From Syntrophobacteraceae bacterium (GTDB lineage: Bacteria; Desulfobacterota; Syntrophobacteria; Syntrophobacterales; Syntrophobacteraceae): 37,351 nt of DNA. The position numbers were made by a program, and so were the translations under genes. Location of the stretch: the NCBI GenBank assembly GCA_003566995.1, contig PXBG01000122.1, forward strand, positions 1 through 37,351, read 5' to 3'. This document shows positions 16,950 through 25,390 of this stretch, one piece after another (position 1 is the stretch's first letter; each line of letters opens with the position of its first letter). The notes under the pieces are model-generated. The model was given only the letters and a program-made list of their open reading frames with translations. It made no database searches and was not told the origin of the DNA.

Positions 16950-17699
16950 TCACGATGAAATTTCACAAGATGGTTGCTGCCGGGTGGATGAAGTTTGCAC
17001 CTTTTGCATTTTGACCATGCGATAAACCCACAGTTTTCCGGCAATGATCACGGCTGCAGCAAGAGTTGCCTGAAGGGCGTATTCCATCATCTTGCTCGGT
17101 TCCAGTAAACGAACCATGAAGGGGTCCGTGATGATCATGTAGCCGCCCACTTTACCGAGAATTGCCGCCCCTGTGTATATGATGATGGGATATCTGTCCA
17201 TGAGAATGGCAAGAAGGTTGCTCGTGAAAACCACCAGAGGAATGCTCAGGGCCAGGCCAAAACACAGGAGAAAGAAATTGCCCTGGGAAGCGGCTGCCAC
17301 AGCCAGCATGTTATCGAGGGACATGCTGATGTCGGCGATGAGAATGAGACGAATCGCTTGTCCCATACTGGCCGCTTTTTTGGGAAGGATTTCGTCGGGA
17401 ACCCCATCCACAAATAGGCGCAAAGCGATCCAAAGGATCAGAATGCCTCCCAAGAGCTTGATGAAGCTGATATGAAGAAGCTGGGCCACAAAAAAAGTGA
17501 ACACAATGCGCAGAATGACGGCTGCGGCTGCTCCCAGAATAATGATTTTTTTGCGCTGATGAGCAGGGAGGCTGCGCGCTGCCATGGCAATGACAACAGC
17601 ATTGTCTCCGGCCAGGACCAGGTCGATAACGATGATGCTGAGGAGGCCGGCGACAAAACTCCAATTGAAGGTCATTTCTCCCAGAATGTCAGGGAACAT
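16950..17699 (-). CDS. TerC family membrane protein (YjbE type)
   Basis: 249 residues with about seven membrane segments in two inverted halves. The conserved acidic motifs are IDLVLAGDNAVVIAMAARSL in the first half and LILIADISMSLDNMLAVAAAS in the second; both hold the Asp/Asn pairs thought to bind metal. The length fits the YjbE group of the TerC family, members of which export Mn or supply metal to secreted enzymes. The start ATG 17699 has GGGGAGAAAAGAAA upstream. No yybP-ykoY (Mn) riboswitch pattern is visible in the 150 bases before it. It lies between the metK-like gene and the kinase-like gene on the same strand, in a neighbourhood rich in metal-related domains. Confidence 0.85.
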   Translation of the reverse strand: MFPDILGEMTFNWSFVAGLLSIIVIDLVLAGDNAVVIAMAARSLPAHQRKKIIILGAAAAVILRIVFTFFVAQLLHISFIKLLGGILILWIALRLFVDGVPDEILPKKAASMGQAIRLILIADISMSLDNMLAVAAASQGNFFLLCFGLALSIPLVVFTSNLLAILMDRYPIIIYTGAAILGKVGGYMIITDPFMVRLLEPSKMMEYALQATLAAAVIIAGKLWVYRMVKMQKVQTSSTRQQPSCEISS

Positions 17700-17848
17700 T
17701 TTCTTTTCTCCCCGGCGCGAGACAATTGATCCGGTTCAATGGGGCTTACGCCATTCTTTCAGGGTGCGTGTTTCCCGCCCTTTTTGAGGAGCTTGTGAAT
17801 CCCAAGTCCAGGGGCACCATGAAGAAAGCCCCGGGAATGAGGAAAGGA

Positions 17849-19060
17849 TCAGAGAGTGGGCTGAGAGTGCGCGAGCAGGTGTGCCTTGTCCGTGGCTTCC
17901 CACGGAAGCTCCAGGTCAGTGCGGCCCACCTGCCCGTAGACTGCCAGCTTTCTGTAGAATCCCCCTTTCACTTTGGAGGGAAGGCTCCTGAGGTCAAAAT
18001 TCCTGATGATGGCCGCAAGACGAAAATCGAAGTGTTTTTTCAGCAAGGCAGCTATTTCCCCATCGGGAATTTTGCCCGTGTCAAATGTCTCCACCTGTAT
18101 GCTCACGGGTCTCGAGAGTCCGATACAGTAACTCAGCTGCACCTCACATTCATCAGCCAGTCCAGCTGCCACAACGTTTTTTGCGGCATATCTCGCTTCG
18201 TAGTTTCCCACGCGGTCGATGCGCAAGGGATCTTTTCCACTGAGCGCCGAGCCGCTGTAGCGTGAGTATTCCCCGTATAAGTCGGAAGCATTCTTGCGTC
18301 CCGTCAGGCCCGAATGAACAGCGGGGCCCCCAATCATCATCACTCCCTCTGGATTGACAAAAAACTTGGTCTTTTCGTCGGGGCGCACCATCTGGTCCTG
18401 GAATACGTATTCGATGACCGCCTCCCTGATGTCTTCTTTCAGAGTCAGTGGGTCCTTGGGGGGATATTCTGAACGGATGAGAGTGGTGCAGATGCTGACA
18501 CTGTGCACCCTGCTGGGCATGCGGTCTACATATTCAATGCTGACCTGTGTTTTTCCATCGGGCGCCAGGTAGGGCAGGACTTTCTGCTGCCTGACCGTAT
18601 CAATGCGCCTGGCGAGTTGGTGCGCCATGAAAATGGGCAGGGGCATGAAAGAAGTCGTTTGATTGCATGCATAGCCGAAAAAAGTTCCCTGCTGTTGGAC
18701 GCTGATTTTCTCAATGTCCTCGTCGGAGAGCTGTTCCACATCAAATCGAACCTTCTCATCCCGGGGCAATTCTTTGATGCTGGTCAGGATGCTGCACGTC
18801 TTGCTGTTGAAGTCCTCATGCTCGTATCCTGCAATGTGAATGGTTTTTCGGACCACCTGAGCCACATCCACATTGGCAAGGGATGAAAAACGGGAGGCGA
18901 GGAAAAGGACTCCCGAAGCGACAGCGCACTCTGCACGGATCACTGAATGGGGATCCTCTTCCAGATAGCGGTCCACAATGGCATCGCTGATCTGATCGCA
19001 AAGTTTGTCCGGGTGGCCCGCCGTGGCAGATTCAGAGGTGAAAATGAAGCTTTTCTTCAT
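17849..19060 (-). CDS. divergent methionine adenosyltransferase homologue
   Basis: 403 residues, the normal length for MetK, which makes SAM from methionine and ATP. The first motif, AGHPDKLCDQISDAIVD (14-30), is kept. However, the P-loop-like signature GAGDQG is SVQQQG at 120-125. The GGPxGDxGLTGRK block reads GGPAVHSGLTGRK (244-256), losing its Asp. The second signature GGGAFSGKD reads SGSALSGKD (269-277). Both named MAT signatures are therefore broken while the fold around them is conserved. This suggests a paralogue with a changed substrate, or a regulatory role. A primary MetK probably lies elsewhere in the genome. It follows the P-type ATPase gene by 36 bases, implying one operon. Confidence 0.8.
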   Translation of the reverse strand: MKKSFIFTSESATAGHPDKLCDQISDAIVDRYLEEDPHSVIRAECAVASGVLFLASRFSSLANVDVAQVVRKTIHIAGYEHEDFNSKTCSILTSIKELPRDEKVRFDVEQLSDEDIEKISVQQQGTFFGYACNQTTSFMPLPIFMAHQLARRIDTVRQQKVLPYLAPDGKTQVSIEYVDRMPSRVHSVSICTTLIRSEYPPKDPLTLKEDIREAVIEYVFQDQMVRPDEKTKFFVNPEGVMMIGGPAVHSGLTGRKNASDLYGEYSRYSGSALSGKDPLRIDRVGNYEARYAAKNVVAAGLADECEVQLSYCIGLSRPVSIQVETFDTGKIPDGEIAALLKKHFDFRLAAIIRNFDLRSLPSKVKGGFYRKLAVYGQVGRTDLELPWEATDKAHLLAHSQPTL

Positions 19061-19096
19061 GGGGTTGCCCTTTCTTTTGCCCTCTGTGGAGCTTCA

Positions 19097-22000
19097 TCAA
19101 TTGGTCCCCATTCGCTTTGTTCCTTCATTGATGAGAAGGGGCAGAGCGGAAGTGCCGGCAATGACCGCACCATCCAGGAGACGGATGGGTGTCAATCCCA
19201 GAAGTCCACGAAGTCCCGGCAGGAAAATGGTGAGGAGCTGAAGAGCAAATGATCCTGCAAGAGCAGCGTTGAGATAGGGGTTGGGGGCAACTTTTTCTGC
19301 CCTGAGAAAGCTGTGTGTTTCCGAGCGGCAGCTCAGGGCGTGGAGGAGTTGGGCCATGGTGAGGCTCTGGAATGCGAGAGTCCCCGCGCTGGCTCCCATG
19401 CCGTAGCGGGCAATTCCATATCCATAAGCAGTCATGGCGCCAAGACTGAGTGTGGAGGCCTCAAAAGCCAACCGTTTAAAATCGGACGCCTGGACAATGG
19501 GTTCTTGGGGAGGGCGTGGAGGGCGATCCAATATGTCCTCTTCCGGCTTTTCCATGGCAAGGGCCAATCCGGGAAAAATGTCGGAAATGAGATTGATCCA
19601 GAGAAGCTGCATGGCGCTCATGGGTGCCGGCAAACCGGCGGCCACCGTAAAAGACATGACCATGATTTCGCTGAAATTGGTGGCAAGCAGAAAACGCAAA
19701 GCCTTGCGAATATTGCTGTATATGGTCCTTCCGTCACGAACGGCAACGATCATCGTTTCCAGATTGTCCTCCTCAAGGACCACATCTGACACTTCCCGCG
19801 CCAGGTCGGTGCCGCCCTGCCCCATGGCTATGCCGATATCCGCAGCTTTCAGGGCGGGTCCATCGTTGATGCCGTCGCCCGTCATCGCCACCACCAGACC
19901 TTTGCTTTGGAGGGCCTGGACGATCTCAAGCTTCAAGGCAGGAGTGACCCGAGCGAACACGTGCACTTTGTGGGAGAGTGCCTTGAGGATTTCTGCGTCC
20001 ATGCTGGCAAGATGAGAGGAATCCATGATTTCCAGAGGCTTGCCGCGACTCAGGTCGAGTTCCTTTCCAATGGCGTAAGCGGTGGGGCTCTGATCGCCGG
20101 TGATCATGACGGTGTCGATACCGGCACGGTGAAACTCGCCAATGAGACCATCAACGCCCGGCCTCACGGGATCCGCCATGGCGATCAAACCCAGCCACAA
20201 GAGACCTCTTTCGATGCAGAAGTCATCACTCTCACCCACGTGTGCGCAGGCCACTCCCAGAACCCGAAGGGCGTCCGCGGCCATGCGCTCGTTCTCGAGC
20301 TCTATGCGGGAGCGGTCTTCATCCGTGAGAGGGATTTCAGCCCCTTCCACCAGGTGGAAGTCGCACATTGAGAGCACTTCCACCGGACTTCCCTTGATGG
20401 CGATGAGGCGACTCTTGCTGCCTGTCATCTCCGTTTGGTGCAGCGTTCCCATGAAAAGGCGGTTTTCAGCCCGGTAATTGACTTTAATGAGGGGGCAATC
20501 TTTGCGGATTCGCAAAACGTCAGCGCCCGATTCCATTGCCATGCGGATGAGAGCGCTTTCAGTGGAAGTTCCTCGAAGCTCGTATTCGTCCTGAGTGTTA
20601 GCTTCAATCTCCGTTGTATTGCAAAGGACGATCGTTTCCGTGAGGCGTTTCATCTCTTCGCAGTCCAGGGGATCAATGGGTATCCCCTGGTGAAGAAATG
20701 AGCCGTTCACCAACCGGACTTCTTTCATGCCGGCGAAGAGACGCACGACGGCCATCCTGTTCTGAGTGATGGTGCCTGTCTTGTCAAAGCATATGGTCTG
20801 GATGCATCCCAGGGTTTCCACGGCATTAAGCTGGCGTATGAGCACATGATGGCGCTTCATATTGCGAATGCCAAGAGCGAGCGTGGTTGTGGCCACGGCG
20901 GGAAGACCCTCGGGCACGGCTGCAACGGCGAGGGATATGGACGTTTTGAACATCATGAGAAATCCATATCCTCGAAGGAGCCCTATGCCAAAAACGAGAA
21001 CACACGCCGCACCGGAGATGATCACGAGCTGATCGCCCAGGCGGCTGAGCTGCCGTTCCATGGGGGTTTCAGGAGCTGCCGCCTCATGGACAAGGGCCTG
21101 AAGCTTGCCGACCTCCGTGTCTCTGCCTGTGGCCACGACCACCGCGCGGCCCTGTCCTCCCGTGACCTGCGTGCCCATGTAGACCATGTTTGTACGGTCT
21201 GCCAGAGGAGTCCCCTGTGAAAGGGATGCGTTCACACCCTTCACAACAGGCATGCTCTCACCGGTCAAAACGGATTCATCAAGGCTCAGGTGGCTGGCTT
21301 CGATCAATCTGGAATCTGCAGCCACATAAGTGCCCGGTCTCAATGTCAAAATATCCCCAGGCACCACTCGCTCGGCAGGTATGGTCAAAACCATCCCATC
21401 CCTCAATACATCCGCCATCCGTTTCACCATCTCTTTTAGAGAATGGATGGTTTTTTCCGCCTCGCTTTCCGTCACGTATCCTATGACGCCGTTAATTCCC
21501 ACGACGGTCACAATGGCCAGTGCATCAGCAAGACCGCCGGTGATGATGGAAATCCCTGCTGCAGCTCCAAGAAGAGCGACAGGCAGGGATTTGAACTGGT
21601 CGATGAAAATGCTCCACCCAGCTCGGCTGGAAGTTTCGGGCAGCGAATTGGGGCCAAAATGCTCCAGGCGATGGAGAGCTTCGAGATGGCCGAGTCCTTT
21701 GGTGCTCGAAGAATTGAGAGAGTTGACAACCGCTGTTGAGCTCAGGCAATGCCAAGGATCCTCCCCTTGCTCTCCAAGTGCCTTCGGGACTTTGGAGAAG
21801 CTTTCTTTTTCCCTCCAGGGTGGCTCGCAGCCCAGGGAAGCATTGCCATTGGACCCGCAGAATTCCTGCCGCACCATTTCCTGCCCGCTGGTGGATTCCC
21901 TGTCCGATGCAGCGGTTTCCATGTAGTCGTGAACGATGGATTCGATCACCACCTTCACATGGTTGAAATCATTACCTGAGTTGAAAAGAACAAGAACATT

Positions 22001-22174
22001 GCCCGTTTCATGACTGGCGGAGAATTCGGTGATGATCCGGTGCCGGGAAAGCATTGCCGAAAGATGGTTTTTGAGGGGAAGGCAGCCATGAAGCCCCCGG
22101 ACCTTGAACCTGGCTCTCCCTTTCACAACCGTATGAACCGGTGTGACCAACCCCGCTGCCTGCATATCCGCCAT
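19097..22174 (-). CDS. P2-type cation-transporting ATPase with N-terminal HMA_2-like domain
   Basis: 1025 residues from ATG 22174; an upstream TTG (22186) or the ATG at 22165 are alternatives. Residues about 10-85 are an HMA_2-like domain (VVKGRARFKVRGLHGCLPLKNHL, ASHETGNVLVLF). The rest is a complete P-type ATPase: an N-terminal cation-ATPase domain (LHRLEHFGPNSLPE), LTGESMP (TGES 304-307), the transmembrane motif PEGLPAVATTTLALG, the phosphorylation site DKTGT at 464-468, and TGDGINDGPALKAADIGIAMG (about 766 on). PEGLP and the C-terminal membrane segments place it with Ca/Mn-type P2A pumps, not with heavy-metal P1B pumps. An HMA-type domain on a P2 pump is an unusual pairing. It is transcribed with the repeat protein upstream and the MetK-like gene downstream. 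Confidence 0.9.
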   Translation of the reverse strand: MADMQAAGLVTPVHTVVKGRARFKVRGLHGCLPLKNHLSAMLSRHRIITEFSASHETGNVLVLFNSGNDFNHVKVVIESIVHDYMETAASDRESTSGQEMVRQEFCGSNGNASLGCEPPWREKESFSKVPKALGEQGEDPWHCLSSTAVVNSLNSSSTKGLGHLEALHRLEHFGPNSLPETSSRAGWSIFIDQFKSLPVALLGAAAGISIITGGLADALAIVTVVGINGVIGYVTESEAEKTIHSLKEMVKRMADVLRDGMVLTIPAERVVPGDILTLRPGTYVAADSRLIEASHLSLDESVLTGESMPVVKGVNASLSQGTPLADRTNMVYMGTQVTGGQGRAVVVATGRDTEVGKLQALVHEAAAPETPMERQLSRLGDQLVIISGAACVLVFGIGLLRGYGFLMMFKTSISLAVAAVPEGLPAVATTTLALGIRNMKRHHVLIRQLNAVETLGCIQTICFDKTGTITQNRMAVVRLFAGMKEVRLVNGSFLHQGIPIDPLDCEEMKRLTETIVLCNTTEIEANTQDEYELRGTSTESALIRMAMESGADVLRIRKDCPLIKVNYRAENRLFMGTLHQTEMTGSKSRLIAIKGSPVEVLSMCDFHLVEGAEIPLTDEDRSRIELENERMAADALRVLGVACAHVGESDDFCIERGLLWLGLIAMADPVRPGVDGLIGEFHRAGIDTVMITGDQSPTAYAIGKELDLSRGKPLEIMDSSHLASMDAEILKALSHKVHVFARVTPALKLEIVQALQSKGLVVAMTGDGINDGPALKAADIGIAMGQGGTDLAREVSDVVLEEDNLETMIVAVRDGRTIYSNIRKALRFLLATNFSEIMVMSFTVAAGLPAPMSAMQLLWINLISDIFPGLALAMEKPEEDILDRPPRPPQEPIVQASDFKRLAFEASTLSLGAMTAYGYGIARYGMGASAGTLAFQSLTMAQLLHALSCRSETHSFLRAEKVAPNPYLNAALAGSFALQLLTIFLPGLRGLLGLTPIRLLDGAVIAGTSALPLLINEGTKRMGTN

Positions 22175-22213
22175 CCTCGCTTCCAATATTGGGCTGTGTT
22201 GCGAAAATCTTCT

Positions 22214-23041
22214 TTATTTTGGTGATTTGGGAAGTGCTTCGGAAAGAACGTCTTTCACCCCGCTGACGCTGCTCACCAGAACGTCCCTGGTTGCTTTCAC
22301 TGCGCCGCCAGCCAGCTCCCCGACGCCGCCAATGACTTCCCCTCCTGTCTCCTTTGCTCCTCCCACGGTCACCATGAGCACATCACGCGTGGTCTTGACC
22401 GTGCTGCCGGCCAGTTCTCCGGCTCCGCCGATGACGCCTCCCGCAGTGTCCTTGACTGCGGAGGTGAGGTTCGATGCAATTTCCTTGACCGTGACCACAG
22501 TTCCGTTCGCCGTCCTTCTGGCAAGTCCCCCTGCTTCACCGCCGAAGGTGGCAGCGGAATGAAAGGTTCCCGAAACCGCTCGGTTTGCCGTGCTCAGCAC
22601 TTCGCTGCCAATTTCATTGGCGCCTCCCACCACCCCTTTGGCGATCTTGGTGGTGCTTCCCACAAGTCCGATGCTCACCTCCTCCACTGCCGAGGCTGTT
22701 CCTTTGACCACTGTTTGTGCAACTTTTACAGCGTCACCCACGACGGCCCCGGTGGTCTTGATGAGGTCCCCCAGAGTGTTTCGAACAAGGTTCATTGCCT
22801 CCGCCTCGATCTCACCTGTTGCTTTCAAGGTGCCGATGATGCCGTTTTTGATGCCGCGTCCCGCGTCCTGAGCTCCTTCCACAACCCTGCTTTGCTGGAC
22901 CTTTTCCTGTTGTTCCATGGCCTCTCCCTCCACTGGTGTCGTTGCGTTTACCGGTGCTTTTGATGCGTCTTTTGAAGTGCGCTTCCTTGAGGGCGACGCT
23001 CTTCCCCTGCTTTGCTCGCCTGAAGTTTTTTGAGCCGACAT
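22214..23041 (-). CDS. Gly/Thr/Val/Ala-rich helical repeat protein
   Basis: 275 residues; ATG 23041 has AGGAGGAGG upstream, so expression is likely strong. Residues 1-50 are polar and basic (SRGRASPSRKRTSKDASK). Residues 55-270 are built almost only of Gly, Ala, Val, Thr, Ser, Lys and Glu in a helix-like pattern. A clear internal repeat, VIGGAGELAGSTVKTTRDVL (203-222) and VIGGVGELAGGAVKATRDVL (236-255), has a 33-residue period, three times 11. Eleven-residue periods are typical of amphipathic lipid-surface helices and LEA-like proteins. There is no Cys, and only one Met occurs in the final 180 residues. I recognise no family. It sits 39 bases upstream of the HMA_2-P-ATPase gene and is probably in the same transcript. 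Confidence 0.75.
   Translation of the reverse strand: MSAQKTSGEQSRGRASPSRKRTSKDASKAPVNATTPVEGEAMEQQEKVQQSRVVEGAQDAGRGIKNGIIGTLKATGEIEAEAMNLVRNTLGDLIKTTGAVVGDAVKVAQTVVKGTASAVEEVSIGLVGSTTKIAKGVVGGANEIGSEVLSTANRAVSGTFHSAATFGGEAGGLARRTANGTVVTVKEIASNLTSAVKDTAGGVIGGAGELAGSTVKTTRDVLMVTVGGAKETGGEVIGGVGELAGGAVKATRDVLVSSVSGVKDVLSEALPKSPK
22277..22435 (-). repeat. 33-codon tandem repeat inside the helical repeat protein
   Basis: Two copies of a 20-residue unit, encoded at 22376-22435 and 22277-22336, start 99 bases apart and differ at three residues. Weaker copies are spread upstream through the same gene. The repeat is at codon level and looks like recent internal duplication. Confidence 0.7.
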
Positions 23042-23612
23042 GGTCTGACCTCCTCCTGCAAAACGCTCTTGCTCCCTTGGAACACCAGCGTTCCAAAGAG
23101 GGAAAAAAATGCTCAGTGACCTTTTAAATGTTTGAATATTTGAAGAATAAAAACAGCTCAGGACGCCGTTAACAGAGATGATAAAATGTTATTGTCCTTA
23201 GAACTTCTTAGATTTCCAGCGGGACTGAGAAGCACACAAAGTGAAGATTTGGCAGTGCAGAACTTCTGAACGATATGGTTTGAAAGATTGGAACTGCTCG
23301 CTTCTCCATGCTTTCGCTGTTTTTCTTTGAGCAATCATTCACTTGTAGTCTAAAAATAAGATCTTTTTAAGTCCACTGATAAAACCATTACTTACACCCA
23401 TGCCGCTCAAATGACACATAACAGTAATGGCATTGTCTCATTTTGTGCATCTCTCTGATGGAATAGAATTCCAACCCAGCTCATGAGCTCAGCGGACTGC
23501 TCCGCCCAATCTTTGTAAATCACCAATGATTACGAGTCGTTGAAGCTGGCCTTCGAACAGGGAGGTTTAAATTGAGGGGTGTGTGAGGCAAGGAGCAGAA
23601 AACCGCCTTGGT
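23042..23612. other. 571-base AT-rich gap with probable promoter of the repeat-protein operon
   Basis: The stretch 23110-23450 is richer in A+T than the flanking genes. It contains the strong ribosome-binding site near 23045-23060 on the minus strand. No open frame with support is present on either strand, and I could not place a confident -35/-10 pair or a sigma54 site. Its length and composition make it the likely control region for the downstream minus-strand genes. Confidence 0.4.
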
Positions 23613-24095
23613 TCAGGCCGTGACAGCGGGTTGCAGTCGAGCTTCCATGATCAGGCTGGTCGCGTACCAAAAAGCGGTGATGGCAGGAACCATGACGTTT
23701 CCTTCCATCAACTGGAAAAGACCGATGATGATGAGAAGCAGAAAGGTGAGGCCGGTGAAATCAAGTCCGCCGCCTGTAAAATCTTTCATCTGAAGGTTCC
23801 AATGTTGAATGCTCCGGGAAAGGGCCTCATAGAAGGGTTTTGACCGCCATGGGGAATCCTTGAGTGCAAAGAGCTTCTTACCGCGCGCCAGGCCTTGCAG
23901 ATCGAACTCCTTTTTCTGCAACACGATCAGAACGCTTCCGGTCAAAGGATTGGCTTCGATGTGGAGTATCCCGGGGGATTGCGCAAGCGTTTTGACCACC
24001 GCATCGAAGTAGAGGGCATCTCCTTTTTTGGAGGGAATTCTGACACGGATCCGCTCCGAAGTCCGATGGCAAATATTGGCCTCCGGGAGCTCCAT
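23613..24095 (-). CDS. HMA_2-like domain protein with C-terminal membrane segments
   Basis: 160 residues. The ATG at 24095 overlaps the stop codon of the DUF5132 gene as TGATG; an in-frame GTG at 24098 is the alternative. Residues 10-75 resemble the HMA_2 fold (ERIRVRIPSKKGD, EANPLTGSVLIVLQ), again without CxxC. Residues about 110-150 form one or two hydrophobic segments (LTFLLLIIIGLFQLMEG, MVPAITAFWYATSLIM), so the protein is probably anchored with the HMA-like part in the cytoplasm. Tight coupling to the DUF5132 gene implies joint function. No reaction is known. Confidence 0.75.
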   Translation of the reverse strand: MELPEANICHRTSERIRVRIPSKKGDALYFDAVVKTLAQSPGILHIEANPLTGSVLIVLQKKEFDLQGLARGKKLFALKDSPWRSKPFYEALSRSIQHWNLQMKDFTGGGLDFTGLTFLLLIIIGLFQLMEGNVMVPAITAFWYATSLIMEARLQPAVTA

Positions 24096-24376
24096 CACTG
24101 TCCCTCGCTGGCGGGTGACGTGTGGGCGGATCCAGCTTCGTCAGCCTGAGCTACTTCAGCTCGAGCCTCCGCTGCCAGATCTTCGATCACTTCGGCTGCT
24201 TCGGCAACCATCTCCCGGCTCCGGTCATAGAGGATCATGCCACTCTTAATGCCCGCCTTCACGAAGGGCTTGGCCACCGCACCCAGAATGGGCAATATTG
24301 TGGGCGCAAGGACGATGGCCCCAAGTCCCACGGCGACACCAGTTCCAAGTTTCCAGCCATTATTGAAAAGAGCCAT
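24095..24376 (-). CDS. DUF5132 family protein
   Basis: 93 residues from ATG 24376, chosen because AGGAGG lies six bases before it; the ATG at 24382 is too close to that site. The sequence ALFNNGWKLGTGVAVGLGAI, then LAPTILPILGAVAKPFVKAG and MILYDRSREMVAEAAEVIED, has the layout of DUF5132 proteins. That layout is a short hydrophobic, Gly-rich segment (about 15-40) followed by a charged helix rich in Ala and Glu. It is probably a single-pass or peripheral membrane protein. DUF5132 genes are found beside HMA_2 and P-type ATPase genes in several anaerobes; the role is not established. It is translationally coupled to the following HMA_2 gene. Confidence 0.75.
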   Translation of the reverse strand: MALFNNGWKLGTGVAVGLGAIVLAPTILPILGAVAKPFVKAGIKSGMILYDRSREMVAEAAEVIEDLAAEARAEVAQADEAGSAHTSPASEGQ

Positions 24377-24764
24377 GGTCATCCTCCTATCCGTGAACTT
24401 TATACATGCTATCTAAAGAATCAGGGGTTTGTGCAAAGCAGTGATGAAGTGAAGCCGTACAACGAAAGTAATTGTTTCAGTATAAGAGAAAGTATCAAAA
24501 GTGTCATTTGCAGTTTTCATTACCAACCTATCTATTTCAAGGGATCGCCCTGTTTGTGAAAATCATAGGGAGGTGATGGGTACAATGCTCTAGATGGAGT
24601 TTTTTGTGATAGGGTTGCAAAAGGCTGAGGAGCAAACGTCCTCAAGTTGCCATGTGGAGGAGGGTTAAATTTTATTGGAACCTGTCATCCCGTCATGATG
24701 AATAAAACGAAAAAAAGAAGCCTCCCTGTTTTTTTTTGCAGCTTTTGGAAATGGAGTTTTCCTT
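24377..24764. other. 388-base AT-rich gap
   Basis: The region between the DUF5132 gene and the end of the zinc-ribbon gene. It should hold the promoter of the DUF5132/HMA_2 pair; the ribosome-binding site AGGAGG is at 24383-24388 on the minus strand. T/A runs near 24710-24740 could be the end of the zinc-ribbon transcript, but no good stem precedes them. No gene was seen. Confidence 0.4.
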
Positions 24765-25061
24765 CTACTCCGTTTTCTCGATGGCTACCTTCAAATAGGT
24801 TTTGCACAGGGGATAACCGGAACATCGAAATCTCAAGAATTTATCCTCTCGCCTGTAAAGGTGCATCTTGAGGCCGCAGGCAGGACAAATGGGCTTGTCT
24901 GTGATGTGGGCTCTTTCCCGATCAAGAATGAATTGAGTCCCGCAGATCAGACACAGGTACCTTTGTTTGTCATGTCGTGTTTTTCCATATCGGTAGAACG
25001 CGTCACACCCGCAACTCGGACATTTGTCCCCAGGCATTTGTCTATCTTCAGGGCTGGCCAT
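24765..25061 (-). CDS. double zinc-ribbon protein, transposase-type N-terminus
   Basis: 98 residues from ATG 25061, set by AAGGAGA directly upstream. The first ribbon, CPSCGCDAFYRYGK followed by QRYLCLICGTQF, resembles the IS1/InsA-type zinc ribbon. The second, CPACGLKMHLYRR followed by RFRCSGYPLCKTYLK, resembles the C-terminal zinc fingers of topoisomerase I. No DDE or other transposase catalytic domain follows and the stop is clean, so this is a stand-alone small protein and not a broken IS element. It likely binds nucleic acid. It lies between the phn operon and the HMA_2 cluster. Confidence 0.75.
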   Translation of the reverse strand: MASPEDRQMPGDKCPSCGCDAFYRYGKTRHDKQRYLCLICGTQFILDRERAHITDKPICPACGLKMHLYRREDKFLRFRCSGYPLCKTYLKVAIEKTE

Positions 25062-25390
25062 CTTCTCTCCTTTGAGAAAGGAACCTGAGCTGAGCGGTTC
25101 TGAGTTTAAGAAGAATTGCCCTTTGGCGCATTTTAATGAAGCGGAAAGGAATTTTGCCATTCTGGTATGATTTGCAAGTGACCCCAAAGCGAACCTTCAT
25201 GACTTGAGGGCTTTGCTGCGGGTTTAAGCGATTAAGCTTGCATCAACCTATGATAGATTACGAGGCTGTTGTTACAGGAATATGACGCCCTCAATTTTGT
25301 TTTCGCTTTAGGACAATGGGCCACGCTGTATAGGGGTTTTGGATTCCGAAGGAGGGCAAAAGTGATATGGGACAAGACTGAGCAGGCCGT
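25062..25390. other. 329-base gap after the phn operon
   Basis: Downstream of the last phn-operon gene and upstream of the zinc-ribbon gene. It contains the leader of the latter. No gene and no convincing rho-independent terminator for the long phn transcript could be identified. Confidence 0.35.

Noticed and set aside
17700..17848. Manganese (yybP-ykoY) riboswitch before the TerC-like gene
   Set aside because: The conserved yybP-ykoY sequence blocks could not be found in these 150 bases.
24700..24745. Terminator made of A/T runs
   Set aside because: Runs are present on both strands but no adjacent GC-rich stem could be paired.
24765..25061. Partial IS1-type transposase
   Set aside because: Only the zinc-ribbon part resembles InsA; there is no catalytic domain or terminal inverted repeat, and the second finger is topoisomerase-like.
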